A DNA stretch of 16,470 bases from NCBI GenBank assembly GCA_910585525.1, contig CAJUFR010000049.1:1-16470 (forward strand). The letters are read 5' to 3'. Under the pieces are notes generated by a model, which had not been told where the DNA came from, did not search any database, and was given only the letters and a program-made list of their open reading frames with translations. Origin of the DNA: an uncultured Angelakisella sp. (GTDB taxonomy: Bacteria > Bacillota > Clostridia > Oscillospirales > Ruminococcaceae). Positions 6,840 through 13,841 of this stretch are shown here, piece after piece (the stretch's first letter is position 1; each line of letters begins with the position of its first letter). A program made the position numbers and the translations under genes.

Positions 6840-7513
6840 ACCAGGTGACCAGTTCCCCCCTCTTTGGCATCGCCCTGTCGGTGGCCGCCTTTTCGGTGGG
6901 GCTGTGGGTGAACAGGAGGACCAAACTCTCCATCGCCAACCCCATCCTCATCGCCATCCCCCTGGTCATCGCCTGTCTGACCCTCACCGGCGTCCCCCTG
7001 GCCGACTACCAGCGGGGCGGGGAGGTCATCAACATGCTGCTGGGCCCCGCCACGGCGGCGCTGGCCCTCTCCATCTACCGCCAGCGGGAGATATTAAAGG
7101 AAAACTTCCTGCCGGTGCTGCTGGGCTGCCTGGCGGGCTGCTGTGCCTCGGTGGGCTCCACCCTGGCCCTCTGCCGCATCTTTGGCCTGGACCAGGCCCT
7201 GACCGCGTCACTGGTGCCCAAGTCGGTGACCACCCCCATCGCCGTGGAACTGAGCGCCCAGGGGGGCGGCATCGCGGCGGTGACCATCGTGGTGGTCATC
7301 TTCACCGGCATCTGCGGGGCGGCGCTGGCTCCCGGCTTCCTCAAGCTGCTGCGGGTGGAGGACCCCATGGCGGCGGGGGTGGCCATCGGCACCGCCAGCC
7401 ACGGCATCGGCACCGCCCGGGCGCTGCAAATGGGCAAGGTCCAGGGGGCCATGAGCGGCGTGGCCATCGGGGTGTCGGGTATCATCACCGTCCTGCTGGT
7501 GATGCTGCTGTGA
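6836..7513 (+). CDS. lrgB: LrgB/CidB-family membrane protein
   Basis: A 225-residue polytopic membrane protein of normal LrgB length. Family hallmarks are TKLSIANPILIAIPLVI near the N-terminus, LGPATAALALSIYRQ, SLVPKSVTTPIAVELSAQ in the middle and GVAIGTASHGIGTARAL in the C-terminal third. The last two are the most conserved LrgB segments. The ATG overlaps the lrgA stop by four bases, so equal and coupled synthesis of the two partners is expected. The likely role is the membrane component of an LrgAB system (pyruvate or small organic acid transport, or control of autolysis). No LytSR-type two-component regulator is nearby, so control by overflow metabolites cannot be judged here. Confidence 0.93.
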   Translation: MNQVTSSPLFGIALSVAAFSVGLWVNRRTKLSIANPILIAIPLVIACLTLTGVPLADYQRGGEVINMLLGPATAALALSIYRQREILKENFLPVLLGCLAGCCASVGSTLALCRIFGLDQALTASLVPKSVTTPIAVELSAQGGGIAAVTIVVVIFTGICGAALAPGFLKLLRVEDPMAAGVAIGTASHGIGTARALQMGKVQGAMSGVAIGVSGIITVLLVMLL

Positions 7514-7528
7514 CCTTGATCGATCAAC

Positions 7529-7568
7529 AAAAAAACGGCCTGTCCACCCTATAGACAGGCCGTTTTTT
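7529..7568. terminator. Bidirectional terminator between lrgB and the SGNH hydrolase
   Basis: A perfect stem CGGCCTGTC/GACAGGCCG (7536-7544/7554-7562) is flanked by seven A (7529-7535) and six T (7563-7568). It is therefore a strong intrinsic terminator on both strands. It ends the lrgAB transcript 15 bp after the stop and the hydrolase transcript coming from the right. Confidence 0.95.
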
Positions 7569-7582
7569 CGTCGTATCAGCTT

Positions 7583-8236
7583 TTAGCCCACCAACTCCCG
7601 GGCGGCTTTGGTCAGCAACTCCGCCAGCTGGCGGTGGCCCTTTTTGGTCAGGTGCATCCCGTCCACCTGGTTGAACTCGCATCCGGCGGCGTCGATGAAG
7701 CGCGCCCCCACCAGCTTGGCGGTGTTGGCCAGATACCCCGGCAGTTCCCGGGACTTTTCGATGCAGCCCTTGCCCATGGGCTGGCCGCAGGGGGCCTGCT
7801 CCATCAGGGGCAGGATGGGGGGCGGGCAGACGATGAGGATGTTGGGGGCCTTGTCCCCCCAGCAGTCCACGCTCTGGGCCTTGCGGACCAGCCGCTCCAT
7901 GCCGATGGCGATGCAGGCGGCGTTGGCCCCCAGCCGCTCCTTGACGTCGTTGGTGCCCAGCATGATCACCAGCAGGTCCACCACCTCGTGGCTCTTCAGC
8001 AGGGCGTAGATGACGCCAAGGGCGTCCATGCTCTCGTGGAGGGGGTCGGGGAAAACGGTGGTCCGGCCGCTGAGACCCTCCTCGGTGACCAGATATCCCT
8101 CCCCCAGGGCCTTTTGCAGCAGGCAGGTCCACCGCTCCTCCTCGTTGAAGCGGATGCCCCCGTCGGCGCAATCCGCCGGGTCGGCGCAGTAGCCGTGGGT
8201 GTTGGAATCGCCAATACAGACGATATGCTTTTTCAT
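7583..8236 (-). CDS. SGNH/GDSL-family hydrolase
   Basis: A 217-residue cytoplasmic esterase-like protein with the four SGNH blocks in order. Block I is IGDSNTHG, with nucleophile Ser11. Block II is GLSGRTT, with oxyanion Gly57. Block III is LGTND, with Asn96. Block V is VDGMHLTKKGH, with Asp192 and His195 completing the triad. No signal peptide is seen. Length and spacing match the TesA/arylesterase-like group that hydrolyses small acyl or aryl esters, but the substrate cannot be predicted. The start is supported by AGAAAGAAGG ten bases upstream. The gene follows the TraX gene by 74 bp on the same strand, with a hairpin between them, and ends at a strong terminator. Confidence 0.92.
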   Translation of the reverse strand: MKKHIVCIGDSNTHGYCADPADCADGGIRFNEEERWTCLLQKALGEGYLVTEEGLSGRTTVFPDPLHESMDALGVIYALLKSHEVVDLLVIMLGTNDVKERLGANAACIAIGMERLVRKAQSVDCWGDKAPNILIVCPPPILPLMEQAPCGQPMGKGCIEKSRELPGYLANTAKLVGARFIDAAGCEFNQVDGMHLTKKGHRQLAELLTKAARELVG

Positions 8237-8255
8237 TAGAAAACCTTCTTTCAGA

Positions 8256-8294
8256 AAGACACAGGACAGGCCCAAAAGACCGGTCCTGTGTCTT
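8256..8294. terminator. Hairpin between TraX and hydrolase genes
   Basis: AAGACACAGGAC (8256-8267) pairs perfectly with GTCCTGTGTCTT (8283-8294) across a 15-base loop. A T-rich stretch, TTGTTTTGTTT, follows on the plus strand, whereas only TTT follows on the minus strand. Both neighbouring genes are on the minus strand, so here it may act as a weak terminator or an mRNA-end stabiliser after TraX. Confidence 0.55.
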
Positions 8295-8310
8295 GTTTTG
8301 TTTGGGAACA

Positions 8311-9057
8311 TTACCCGCTGATGACCATGGCCAAGGAGGCGAACACCAGGAAATGGGCCGGGTAGAAGAGGTAGAAGAACCACTTGCTGCCCTTCCCGCG
8401 CTCCCCGTTGTAAAGGAGGAGAAATGGGACAGCCAGGGCCGTCCAGGGGGAGACCACCAGCAGCGGGGCAAGCCCCGCGATCCGCAGCTTCCCTTTGTCC
8501 CGGAGGAGATAGACCAGCGACACCGCCAGCGGCCCCATAAAGACATATTCCCCCCGGATGAGGTAGGCCATGACCATGCCGGCGGCGATGGCTGCGGCGG
8601 TCATTCCCCAGCGGAGGACCTTCTGCTCCACCTGCCGCTCCTCCACCTTGCTGATGAGCAGCAGAGTGAGGATGGCGCAGGCCAGGGTGAACATCACGTT
8701 CTGGAGCCGGTAAGAGAAAAACGTCTGGTAGTGGGCCAGGGTGTAGGGTATCTCGGAGAGAAGGGCGAACCAAAGCATCTGCCGCCCGTACCGCAGCCGG
8801 TCCCGGGTGTGGAGGAACCCCTCCGCTACCAGGAAGCAGAAGATGGGGAAGGCGATGGCCCCCAGGATGTCGCAGAGTTCCCGCCACAGCATCAGCTGCC
8901 GCAGGATGGCGGGGGAATCCTGGTTCACCACCAGCATCCCGTCCACCCGGTAAGGGGCCATCATCGCCCTTAGCAAAAAGCTGCCGATGTGGTCGATGAC
9001 CATGCTGGCCACCGCCACCCGTTTCAGTGCAAAACTGCTAAACAAGCCGCTTCTCAT
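8311..9057 (-). CDS. TraX-family polytopic membrane protein
   Basis: A 248-residue protein with about seven to eight membrane segments. The N-terminus LKRVAVASMVIDHIGSFLL, the central FPIFCFLVAEGFLHTRDRLRYGRQM and the LLSEIPYTLA segment are typical of the TraX family. That family is named after an F-pilin acetylation protein but is widespread in Firmicutes as an uncharacterised membrane protein, probably acyltransferase-like. A role in acetylating a surface polymer is inference only. No conjugation genes accompany it. The start at 9057 is chosen because TAGGAGGG lies eight bases upstream; a longer reading to 9111 would add 18 residues without a homologous look. It may be cotranscribed with the SGNH hydrolase, and an acyltransferase-esterase pair would make sense, but this is speculative. 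Confidence 0.87.
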   Translation of the reverse strand: MRSGLFSSFALKRVAVASMVIDHIGSFLLRAMMAPYRVDGMLVVNQDSPAILRQLMLWRELCDILGAIAFPIFCFLVAEGFLHTRDRLRYGRQMLWFALLSEIPYTLAHYQTFFSYRLQNVMFTLACAILTLLLISKVEERQVEQKVLRWGMTAAAIAAGMVMAYLIRGEYVFMGPLAVSLVYLLRDKGKLRIAGLAPLLVVSPWTALAVPFLLLYNGERGKGSKWFFYLFYPAHFLVFASLAMVISG

Positions 9058-9259
9058 AAGGAATACCCTCCTACCATCCATCATGCAGGGCCGACCGGGG
9101 CCTCCCGGCATGCCGCCCTCTGTCTATTCCAACGAGGCCGGCACGCCGGTGACTTCAAAACCACAAAAACTCGAGCCCAAGACTCCAGGCACCCACAGAG
9201 ATGCACCGCAAAGGTAAGGCCGAAGGCCGATGTAGGGCGTGGCCGTCCGGCCGACCGGA
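9058..9259. other. Intergenic stretch without a gene
   Basis: About 200 bases between the TraX start and the ABC permease stop. No supported coding sequence is seen. It contains several short GC-rich inverted repeats. The clearest is GTCCGG/CCGGAC at 9245-9260, immediately after the permease stop and without a T-run. It must hold the TraX promoter, but no convincing pair of hexamers is visible. Confidence 0.5.
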
Positions 9260-10192
9260 CTAGCCTTTGACGGCGCCCATGGTGATGCCCTGGGTGAAGT
9301 ACTTCTGGAAGGCGAGGAAGATGGCGATGATGGGGATGGCCGCCAGGGTGGCGCCAGCCATCAGGATGCCCACGTCGATGGAGGTCTCCGCCTGGAGGGT
9401 GGCGATACCCAGGGAGATGGTGTAGTTGCTGCCGCTCCCCAGCATGATCAGCTGGAGGAAGTAGTCGTTCCAGGAGTTGATGAAGGTGAAGATGGCAAGG
9501 GCCCCGATGCCCGGCTTCACCAGGTCCACCACGATGGTGGTGAAGGTCCGCCACTCGGTGGCGCCGTCGATGCGGGCGGCCTCCAGGATCTCGCCGGGGA
9601 TGCCCTCGGAGAACTGCTTCATCAGGAACACGCCGAAGGGCCAGCCCACGGTGGGGAAGATGACCGCCCAGATGTTATCCCACAGCCCCATGGCGGATAT
9701 CTCCTTGATGAGGGGGATGAGGATGACCTGCTTGGGCAGGGCCATGGCGCAGACGATGAGGGAGAACAAGAGCGCCCGGCCGGGGAACCGCTTCTTGGCC
9801 AGGGCGTACCCCGCCATGGAGGCGGTGATGCAGGTGAGGACCATGGCCATCACCGCCATGAACACCGTGTTCAGCAGCCACCGGATGGCGGCGGGGACGG
9901 TGGGACCCACCGAAAGCATGACAGGGGTCTTGTCAGGGGAGAACATGGCGCTGAAGGGTACCGCTAACTCCCACAGGGGGGCGGTGCGCCGGGCAAACAG
10001 CCGGGCGAAGTTATCCAGGGTAAAGACGGAGGGGAACCATACCGGGGTCACCGAGTTGTATTCCTTGGCGATCTTGAAGGCGCCGGTGACGATCCAGTAG
10101 AGGGGGAACATAAAGAGGAAAGCCAGGATCACCAGGACCACCAGGGAGAAGATGCCGTACGCGCCCTTGCGCTGAAGTTCCGATTTATTCAT
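9260..10192 (-). CDS. Carbohydrate ABC transporter permease (MalG/AraQ type)
   Basis: A 310-residue inner-membrane permease with about six transmembrane segments, the first around residues 14-37. The cytoplasmic EAA loop reads EAARIDGATEWRTFTTIVVD. This loop contacts the ATPase and defines the binding-protein-dependent permease family, and the overall sequence suits the MalG-like partner of sugar importers. A periplasm-facing insertion (about residues 60-100) between the first two segments is longer than usual for the type. The gene starts 12 bp after the first permease with a GGGGGTGG ribosome site and ends the operon. The transported sugar cannot be deduced. Confidence 0.93.
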   Translation of the reverse strand: MNKSELQRKGAYGIFSLVVLVILAFLFMFPLYWIVTGAFKIAKEYNSVTPVWFPSVFTLDNFARLFARRTAPLWELAVPFSAMFSPDKTPVMLSVGPTVPAAIRWLLNTVFMAVMAMVLTCITASMAGYALAKKRFPGRALLFSLIVCAMALPKQVILIPLIKEISAMGLWDNIWAVIFPTVGWPFGVFLMKQFSEGIPGEILEAARIDGATEWRTFTTIVVDLVKPGIGALAIFTFINSWNDYFLQLIMLGSGSNYTISLGIATLQAETSIDVGILMAGATLAAIPIIAIFLAFQKYFTQGITMGAVKG

Positions 10193-10204
10193 TTCCCCAC
10201 CCCC

Positions 10205-11116
10205 TTACTTTTCGGCCGCCAGCTTGAACTGGACGGCGGACAGGATACCGATAAAGATGGCAAGCACCACGCCCATGGCGTTGGCGTAGCCGAAGTGGCC
10301 CAGCTGCTCGGTGAGTTTGAAGGCGGTGTAGTAGATGTAGTACATCACCGTGTTGGTCCCCGACCCGCCGCTGGTCAACAGCTGGATCAGGGCGAAGCAC
10401 TGGAAGGAGTTGATGGTGGTGATGACCAGGATGTACAGGGTGGTGGGCATCATCTGGGGCCACTTGACGTTCCAGAACACCTGGAAGTCGGTGGCGCCGT
10501 CCACCTTGGCCGCCTCGATCTGGGTGGCGTCCACGTTGCCCAGGGCCGAGACGTACAGCACGATGGGCTGACCCACCGAGGTGGTGAAGAGGATGAGGAT
10601 GATGCACCATAGGGCGTACTTGGAATCGCCCAGCCAGTTGATGTTCTTTTCGATAAGGCCGGAGCCCTTGAGGACGAAGTTGAGGATACCGGTGTAGTTG
10701 TCATACATCCACTTCCACACCACGGTGACCGCCACCGAGCCGGTGACCACCGGCAGGTAGAAGATGCACCGGAAGGCGGAAAGCACAGGGCCGCTGAGTT
10801 TGTAGATAGCGGAGGAGACCCACAGGGAGAAGGCGCAGACGGCGGGAACGCTGACGATTACAATGACAAAGGTGTTGCGCAGCGCCTCCAGGAAGGTCTT
10901 GTCGGTAAGGAGATTTTGGAAGTTGAGAAGGCCGATGAACTCGGTGGCCGCCTTGGCGTTCATGTTGGCGTTGGTCAGGCTGTAGAAGATGCAGATGAAC
11001 ATGGGGAAGACGACAAAGCCCACAAAGAAGATAAGACAGGGCAGGAGGAAAAGGTAAGCGGTCCGTGCCTCCCGCATCATCAGCTCGCGGCTTCGCAGGG
11101 TGTTCGCGTTTGTCAA
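10205..11116 (-). CDS. Carbohydrate ABC transporter permease (MalF/UgpA type), TTG start
   Basis: A 303-residue membrane permease with about six transmembrane segments beginning at AYLFLLPCLIFFVGFVVFPM. The EAA loop reads EAAKVDGATDFQVFWNVKWP. It forms the heterodimeric channel with the permease just downstream. The start chosen is TTG at 11116, because AAAGGGG lies eight bases upstream. The in-frame reading continues to 11170 only by running through the intergenic terminator. The later ATG-ATG pair (residues 12-13 of this model) lacks a ribosome site. The non-ATG start and the hairpin upstream would both keep permease levels well below the binding protein. Confidence 0.92.
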   Translation of the reverse strand: MTNANTLRSRELMMREARTAYLFLLPCLIFFVGFVVFPMFICIFYSLTNANMNAKAATEFIGLLNFQNLLTDKTFLEALRNTFVIVIVSVPAVCAFSLWVSSAIYKLSGPVLSAFRCIFYLPVVTGSVAVTVVWKWMYDNYTGILNFVLKGSGLIEKNINWLGDSKYALWCIILILFTTSVGQPIVLYVSALGNVDATQIEAAKVDGATDFQVFWNVKWPQMMPTTLYILVITTINSFQCFALIQLLTSGGSGTNTVMYYIYYTAFKLTEQLGHFGYANAMGVVLAIFIGILSAVQFKLAAEK

Positions 11117-11142
11117 TTCGATCGCCCCTTTCGTTTGATGGT

Positions 11143-11184
11143 AAAAAAACACGCCCCACCCCCGCGCCAAGCGGGGATGGGGCG
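11143..11184 (-). terminator. Attenuating terminator between binding protein and permeases
   Basis: On the minus strand a 14-base arm (11184-11171) pairs with 11165-11152 with one mismatch. Seven T follow at 11149-11143. It sits after the binding-protein gene and before the first permease. A partial terminator at this place is common in sugar importer operons and gives an excess of binding protein. Confidence 0.88.
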
Positions 11185-11234
11185 CGCGAAACCCATCGTT
11201 TCAAGTGATCGCGTCAGTTATTTGGGGGGACTGC

Positions 11235-12605
11235 TCAGCCAGCGGCGGCGGCATTGGCTTCCGCGGCACCGGCGGCGACGACGGTGGCGATGTCCTGGCC
11301 CTCGCCCACATCCTGGAGCATGTTCCACCAGGCGGTACGGGCGCCGGCCCAGCCCTTGGTGACCTGATAGTAGTCACCCAGGAAGGGCATCAGGATCTGG
11401 TAGTCGTTCATGGTCTTGTTGTCAGCCCAGATGCCGGTGAGGTCAGTGCCCTCGGCGGCGGAGCGGACGGGGAAGTAGTTGGCGGTCTTGACAGCCTCCA
11501 CGGTGTGGGCGGAGTCAGCCATGTACTTGATGAACTTCTTGGCGTTCTCAATGCGGGTGGCGTCGCCGTTGTCAAAGACACCGAAGCCCCAGATACCGCC
11601 GTTCAGCTTGGCGGTGCCGTCCTGGGAGGGGAAACTCATGAAGGCGATCTCCTCGCCGCTCTGGGTCAGGCCCTCGCCGGTGTTGGCGGTGTTGGGGTTC
11701 AGCTGCTGGGCGATGTTCCAGCAAAAGGCCATCTTCAGGATGCCCTGGTAGAACAGCTTGATCTCGTCGCCGCCCTCCAGGGAAGCGTCGAAGTCGATGC
11801 CGTTGATCTCCTTCAGCTTGGCAAGAGCCTGGATGTTCTTCTCGTCGTCCCAGGTGTACTTGGTGTGGGCGGCGTCGGTGAAGGTGCCGCCATACAGGTT
11901 GTTGACGAGGACACGGGTGCCCTGGTCGCCGCCCTGGCCCTTGCAAAAGACAGCGCCCACGGTGGAGCCGTACTTGGCGTAGAGGGCGTCAACAGCCTTC
12001 AGGAAGTCGTCGGTGGTCCAGGTGCGGGTCTCCAGGTTCAGGTACTGGTCGGCGCCAGCTTCCTTGAAGGCGTCCAGGTTCACCGCCATGCAGTGGGCGG
12101 TCATGACCAGGGGATACTCGTAGACAGCGCCGTCGGGAGCGGTGCAGGAAGCCAGAACGGATGCCTGGATCTCCTTCTTGTCGGTGTCGTCCAGCATATC
12201 CTTCAGGTCCACCATGTGGCCGTTGGCGCCCCAGTTGGCGACAAGGCGCTCGGGGCCTTCCATGACCAGGTCGGGGGCGTTGTTGCCGGTGATGGCGGCG
12301 TTGACCTTGTCATCGCCGTCGGCGTAGGCCAGGTACTCCACCTTGACTTCGATGCCGGTTTCGGCAGTAAAGGCGTCGGTAAGCTTCTTGACCTCGGCCT
12401 CCTGGCCCCAGTTGCCGATGGGGTAGGTCCACAGGGTGATGGAACCGCCGTCGGTGGGAGCCTCGGGGGCGGGGTCGGTGGAAGCAGGGGTGGAAGGCGA
12501 GGGGGCAGGCTCGGTGCTGCTGGGGGCGGGGCTGCCGCCGCAAGCTGCCAGGCTGGCGACCATGAAGGCCGCCATGAGCATTGAGAGAATGCGCTTGATC
12601 TTCAT
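11235..12605 (-). CDS. Extracellular solute-binding lipoprotein (sugar ABC importer)
   Basis: A 456-residue family-1 solute-binding protein. The N-terminus is a lipoprotein signal (MKIKRILSMLMAAFMVASLAAC) with lipobox LAAC and lipidated Cys22. A Pro/Ser/Thr-rich tether follows to about residue 54. The mature domain starts ITLWTYPIGNWG and contains FTAETGIEVKVEYLAY and NNAPDLVMEGPE, as in carbohydrate-binding members. It would be anchored outside the membrane and deliver a sugar or glycoside to the two permeases. The start is set by AAGGAGG eight bases upstream of ATG 12605. Codon choice is more uniform (AAG, CAG, GGC, GTG) than in neighbours, consistent with high expression. No ATPase or glycoside hydrolase is adjacent, so the substrate is unknown. 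Confidence 0.94.
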   Translation of the reverse strand: MKIKRILSMLMAAFMVASLAACGGSPAPSSTEPAPSPSTPASTDPAPEAPTDGGSITLWTYPIGNWGQEAEVKKLTDAFTAETGIEVKVEYLAYADGDDKVNAAITGNNAPDLVMEGPERLVANWGANGHMVDLKDMLDDTDKKEIQASVLASCTAPDGAVYEYPLVMTAHCMAVNLDAFKEAGADQYLNLETRTWTTDDFLKAVDALYAKYGSTVGAVFCKGQGGDQGTRVLVNNLYGGTFTDAAHTKYTWDDEKNIQALAKLKEINGIDFDASLEGGDEIKLFYQGILKMAFCWNIAQQLNPNTANTGEGLTQSGEEIAFMSFPSQDGTAKLNGGIWGFGVFDNGDATRIENAKKFIKYMADSAHTVEAVKTANYFPVRSAAEGTDLTGIWADNKTMNDYQILMPFLGDYYQVTKGWAGARTAWWNMLQDVGEGQDIATVVAAGAAEANAAAAG

Positions 12606-12674
12606 CAGATACGTCCTCCTTAGTTTGCAAAAAATTTGAAATCTTGCAGGGGTCACGGGTTTTAAACTGTTAAA

Positions 12675-12703
12675 ATTATATAATATTTTCGGTTGTTAGT
12701 CAA
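12675..12703 (-). promoter_or_regulatory. Promoter of the sugar ABC operon
   Basis: On the minus strand TTGACT (12703-12698), a 17-bp spacer and TATAAT (12680-12675) lie about 70 bp before the binding-protein start, in a sharply AT-rich island. The 5' leader is short and shows no obvious riboswitch. No clear catabolite-repression site was recognised. Confidence 0.85.
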
Positions 12704-12791
12704 GGGGCCGGAAAAAGATTTTCAGAAGCGGCGGGAAATTAAAATAATTTTACAACAAAATGCAACTTCCCTGGAAAAAATTTCTTTCTGT

Positions 12792-12840
12792 AAAACAACC
12801 CCTGCCGCAAACGCTGGAAACCAGCGGCTGTACAGGGGCC
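12792..12840 (-). terminator. Terminator of the merR-type gene
   Basis: On the minus strand GGCCCCTG begins a stem closed by CAGGGG. Inner arms GCCGC/GCGGC and CGCTGG/CCAGCG form further helices, and TTGTTTT follows. It lies about 50 bp after the regulator stop codon and separates that gene from the ABC operon promoter. Confidence 0.65.
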
Positions 12841-12888
12841 GGGGGGCGGGGAAGGGCGTTCTTTTTGCATAACGCCGCCGCCGGACCA

Positions 12889-13716
12889 TCAAAATTCCCC
12901 GACCAGCCGGACGGCCAGCATCGAGGCGGCGTTCTTCTCCGTCCCGCTCAGGATGAATCCCGCCAGGTCCCAGGCGTAGAGGTCCCCCGCCGTCTCCGCC
13001 CCCTCCTCCCGGATGTACCGGGCCAGGGCGCCGTACCCGGCGGAGATATCCCACCGCCCCCGGCAGCAGAGGTACAGGTACTCCCCGGCGGGCTTCTCCC
13101 GGCAGTAGGGACAGTCCTTCCCCTCCCGGACCCGGGTGTACAGGTGGGTGATGGCCCCATCCCCCGGGGAGTGGATGGCCCCCAGACGGTGGTCCGGCTG
13201 CAGCCCGTATTCCCGGCAGAGCCGCTGGCACCGCTCCAGCACGGTGATGAGTATCTCATCCTCCCCGGCCCCGGGGGAGATGAGCCCCTCCAGCTCCCCG
13301 GCCGGGATGGCCAGCAGCCGCTCCGCCGGGAACCAGGCCCGCTGGGGCGTCAGGTCCGGCGCTGTCCCCAGTTCCAGGTCGTCGATGGTGCGGGAGAGAA
13401 CGAATTCCATCTGTTCCAGCCTCTGCCGCTCCTCCTCCAGCCGCCGCCGCTGCTCCCGCAGCAGGGCGAGGGTGCCTTGGGGGGTCTGGCTCTCCATGCA
13501 GCGGCGGATCTCCTCCAGCGGGGTCCCCGTCTGCCGGAAGATGACAATGGCCAAAAAGTCGTAGAACTGCTCCAGGTCGTAGTAAAAGTAGCCGTTTTCC
13601 CCCTGGTGGGCAGGGGGGAGGAGGCCGGTGTCCTTGTAGTGCCGCAGCGTCTCCTTGGTGGTGCCGCACAACCTGGCAAAGGCGCCGGAGGTCATCCAGC
13701 TTTTGGGCCGCTCCAT
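12889..13716 (-). CDS. MerR-family transcriptional regulator with GyrI-like ligand domain
   Basis: A 275-residue regulator. Residues 7-75 form the MerR winged helix-turn-helix (SGAFARLCGTTKETLRHYKD, then GYFYYDLEQFYDFLAIVIF). Residues about 80-115 are a charged dimerisation coiled coil (REQRRRLEEERQRLEQ). Residues about 120-275 resemble the GyrI/BmrR-like effector domain that binds bulky, often amphipathic compounds. An unusual CPYC at 202-205 plus Cys217-Cys218 lies inside that domain and could bind metal or sense redox state, but this is not established. ATG 13716 is preferred; GAGGGAG lies upstream at a slightly long spacing, and an in-frame GTG at 13728 is too close to it. The gene is divergent from the hydrolase-MATE pair and shares its control region. 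Confidence 0.9.
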   Translation of the reverse strand: MERPKSWMTSGAFARLCGTTKETLRHYKDTGLLPPAHQGENGYFYYDLEQFYDFLAIVIFRQTGTPLEEIRRCMESQTPQGTLALLREQRRRLEEERQRLEQMEFVLSRTIDDLELGTAPDLTPQRAWFPAERLLAIPAGELEGLISPGAGEDEILITVLERCQRLCREYGLQPDHRLGAIHSPGDGAITHLYTRVREGKDCPYCREKPAGEYLYLCCRGRWDISAGYGALARYIREEGAETAGDLYAWDLAGFILSGTEKNAASMLAVRLVGEF

Positions 13717-13745
13717 AAAAAAGATCACTCCCTCGAAAAAAATAC

Positions 13746-13776
13746 TTGACCATGTGGTAACCACATAGTTTATGAT
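13746..13776 (+). promoter_or_regulatory. MerR-type promoter (19-bp spacer) for hydrolase and MATE genes
   Basis: TTGACC (13746-13751) and TATGAT (13771-13776) are separated by 19 bp instead of 17. This is the diagnostic over-long spacer of promoters activated by MerR-family DNA distortion. The spacer begins with ATGTGGTAACCACAT, a perfect 7-bp dyad around one central base. Confidence 0.92.
13752..13766. promoter_or_regulatory. Operator dyad for the MerR-family regulator
   Basis: ATGTGGT, a central A, and ACCACAT form a perfect inverted repeat between the -35 and -10 of the hydrolase promoter. Position and symmetry fit a dimeric MerR-family protein, and the adjacent divergent regulator is the obvious candidate. 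Confidence 0.88.
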
Positions 13777-13800
13777 ATCTCCTGCGGGGAATCATTTCAA
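13772..13800 (-). promoter_or_regulatory. Promoter of the MerR-family gene
   Basis: On the minus strand TTGAAA (13800-13795), 17 bp and TATCAT (13777-13772) lie upstream of the regulator. Its -10 occupies almost the same bases as the -10 of the opposite promoter. RNA polymerase could therefore use only one at a time, and the transcript runs through the operator. Confidence 0.65.
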
Positions 13801-13841
13801 GGGGACCGCAGAAAATAAAATAAAAAACGGAGGTTTTTATA

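Noticed and set aside
8995..9270. Small plus-strand frames around the TraX start and downstream gap
   Set aside because: No ribosome site and no domain pattern; antisense to TraX or inside GC-rich inverted repeats.
12806..12822. Possible catabolite-repression (cre-like) site GCAAACGCTGGAAACC
   Set aside because: The match to the cre pattern is poor. The bases are better explained as part of the regulator terminator stem.
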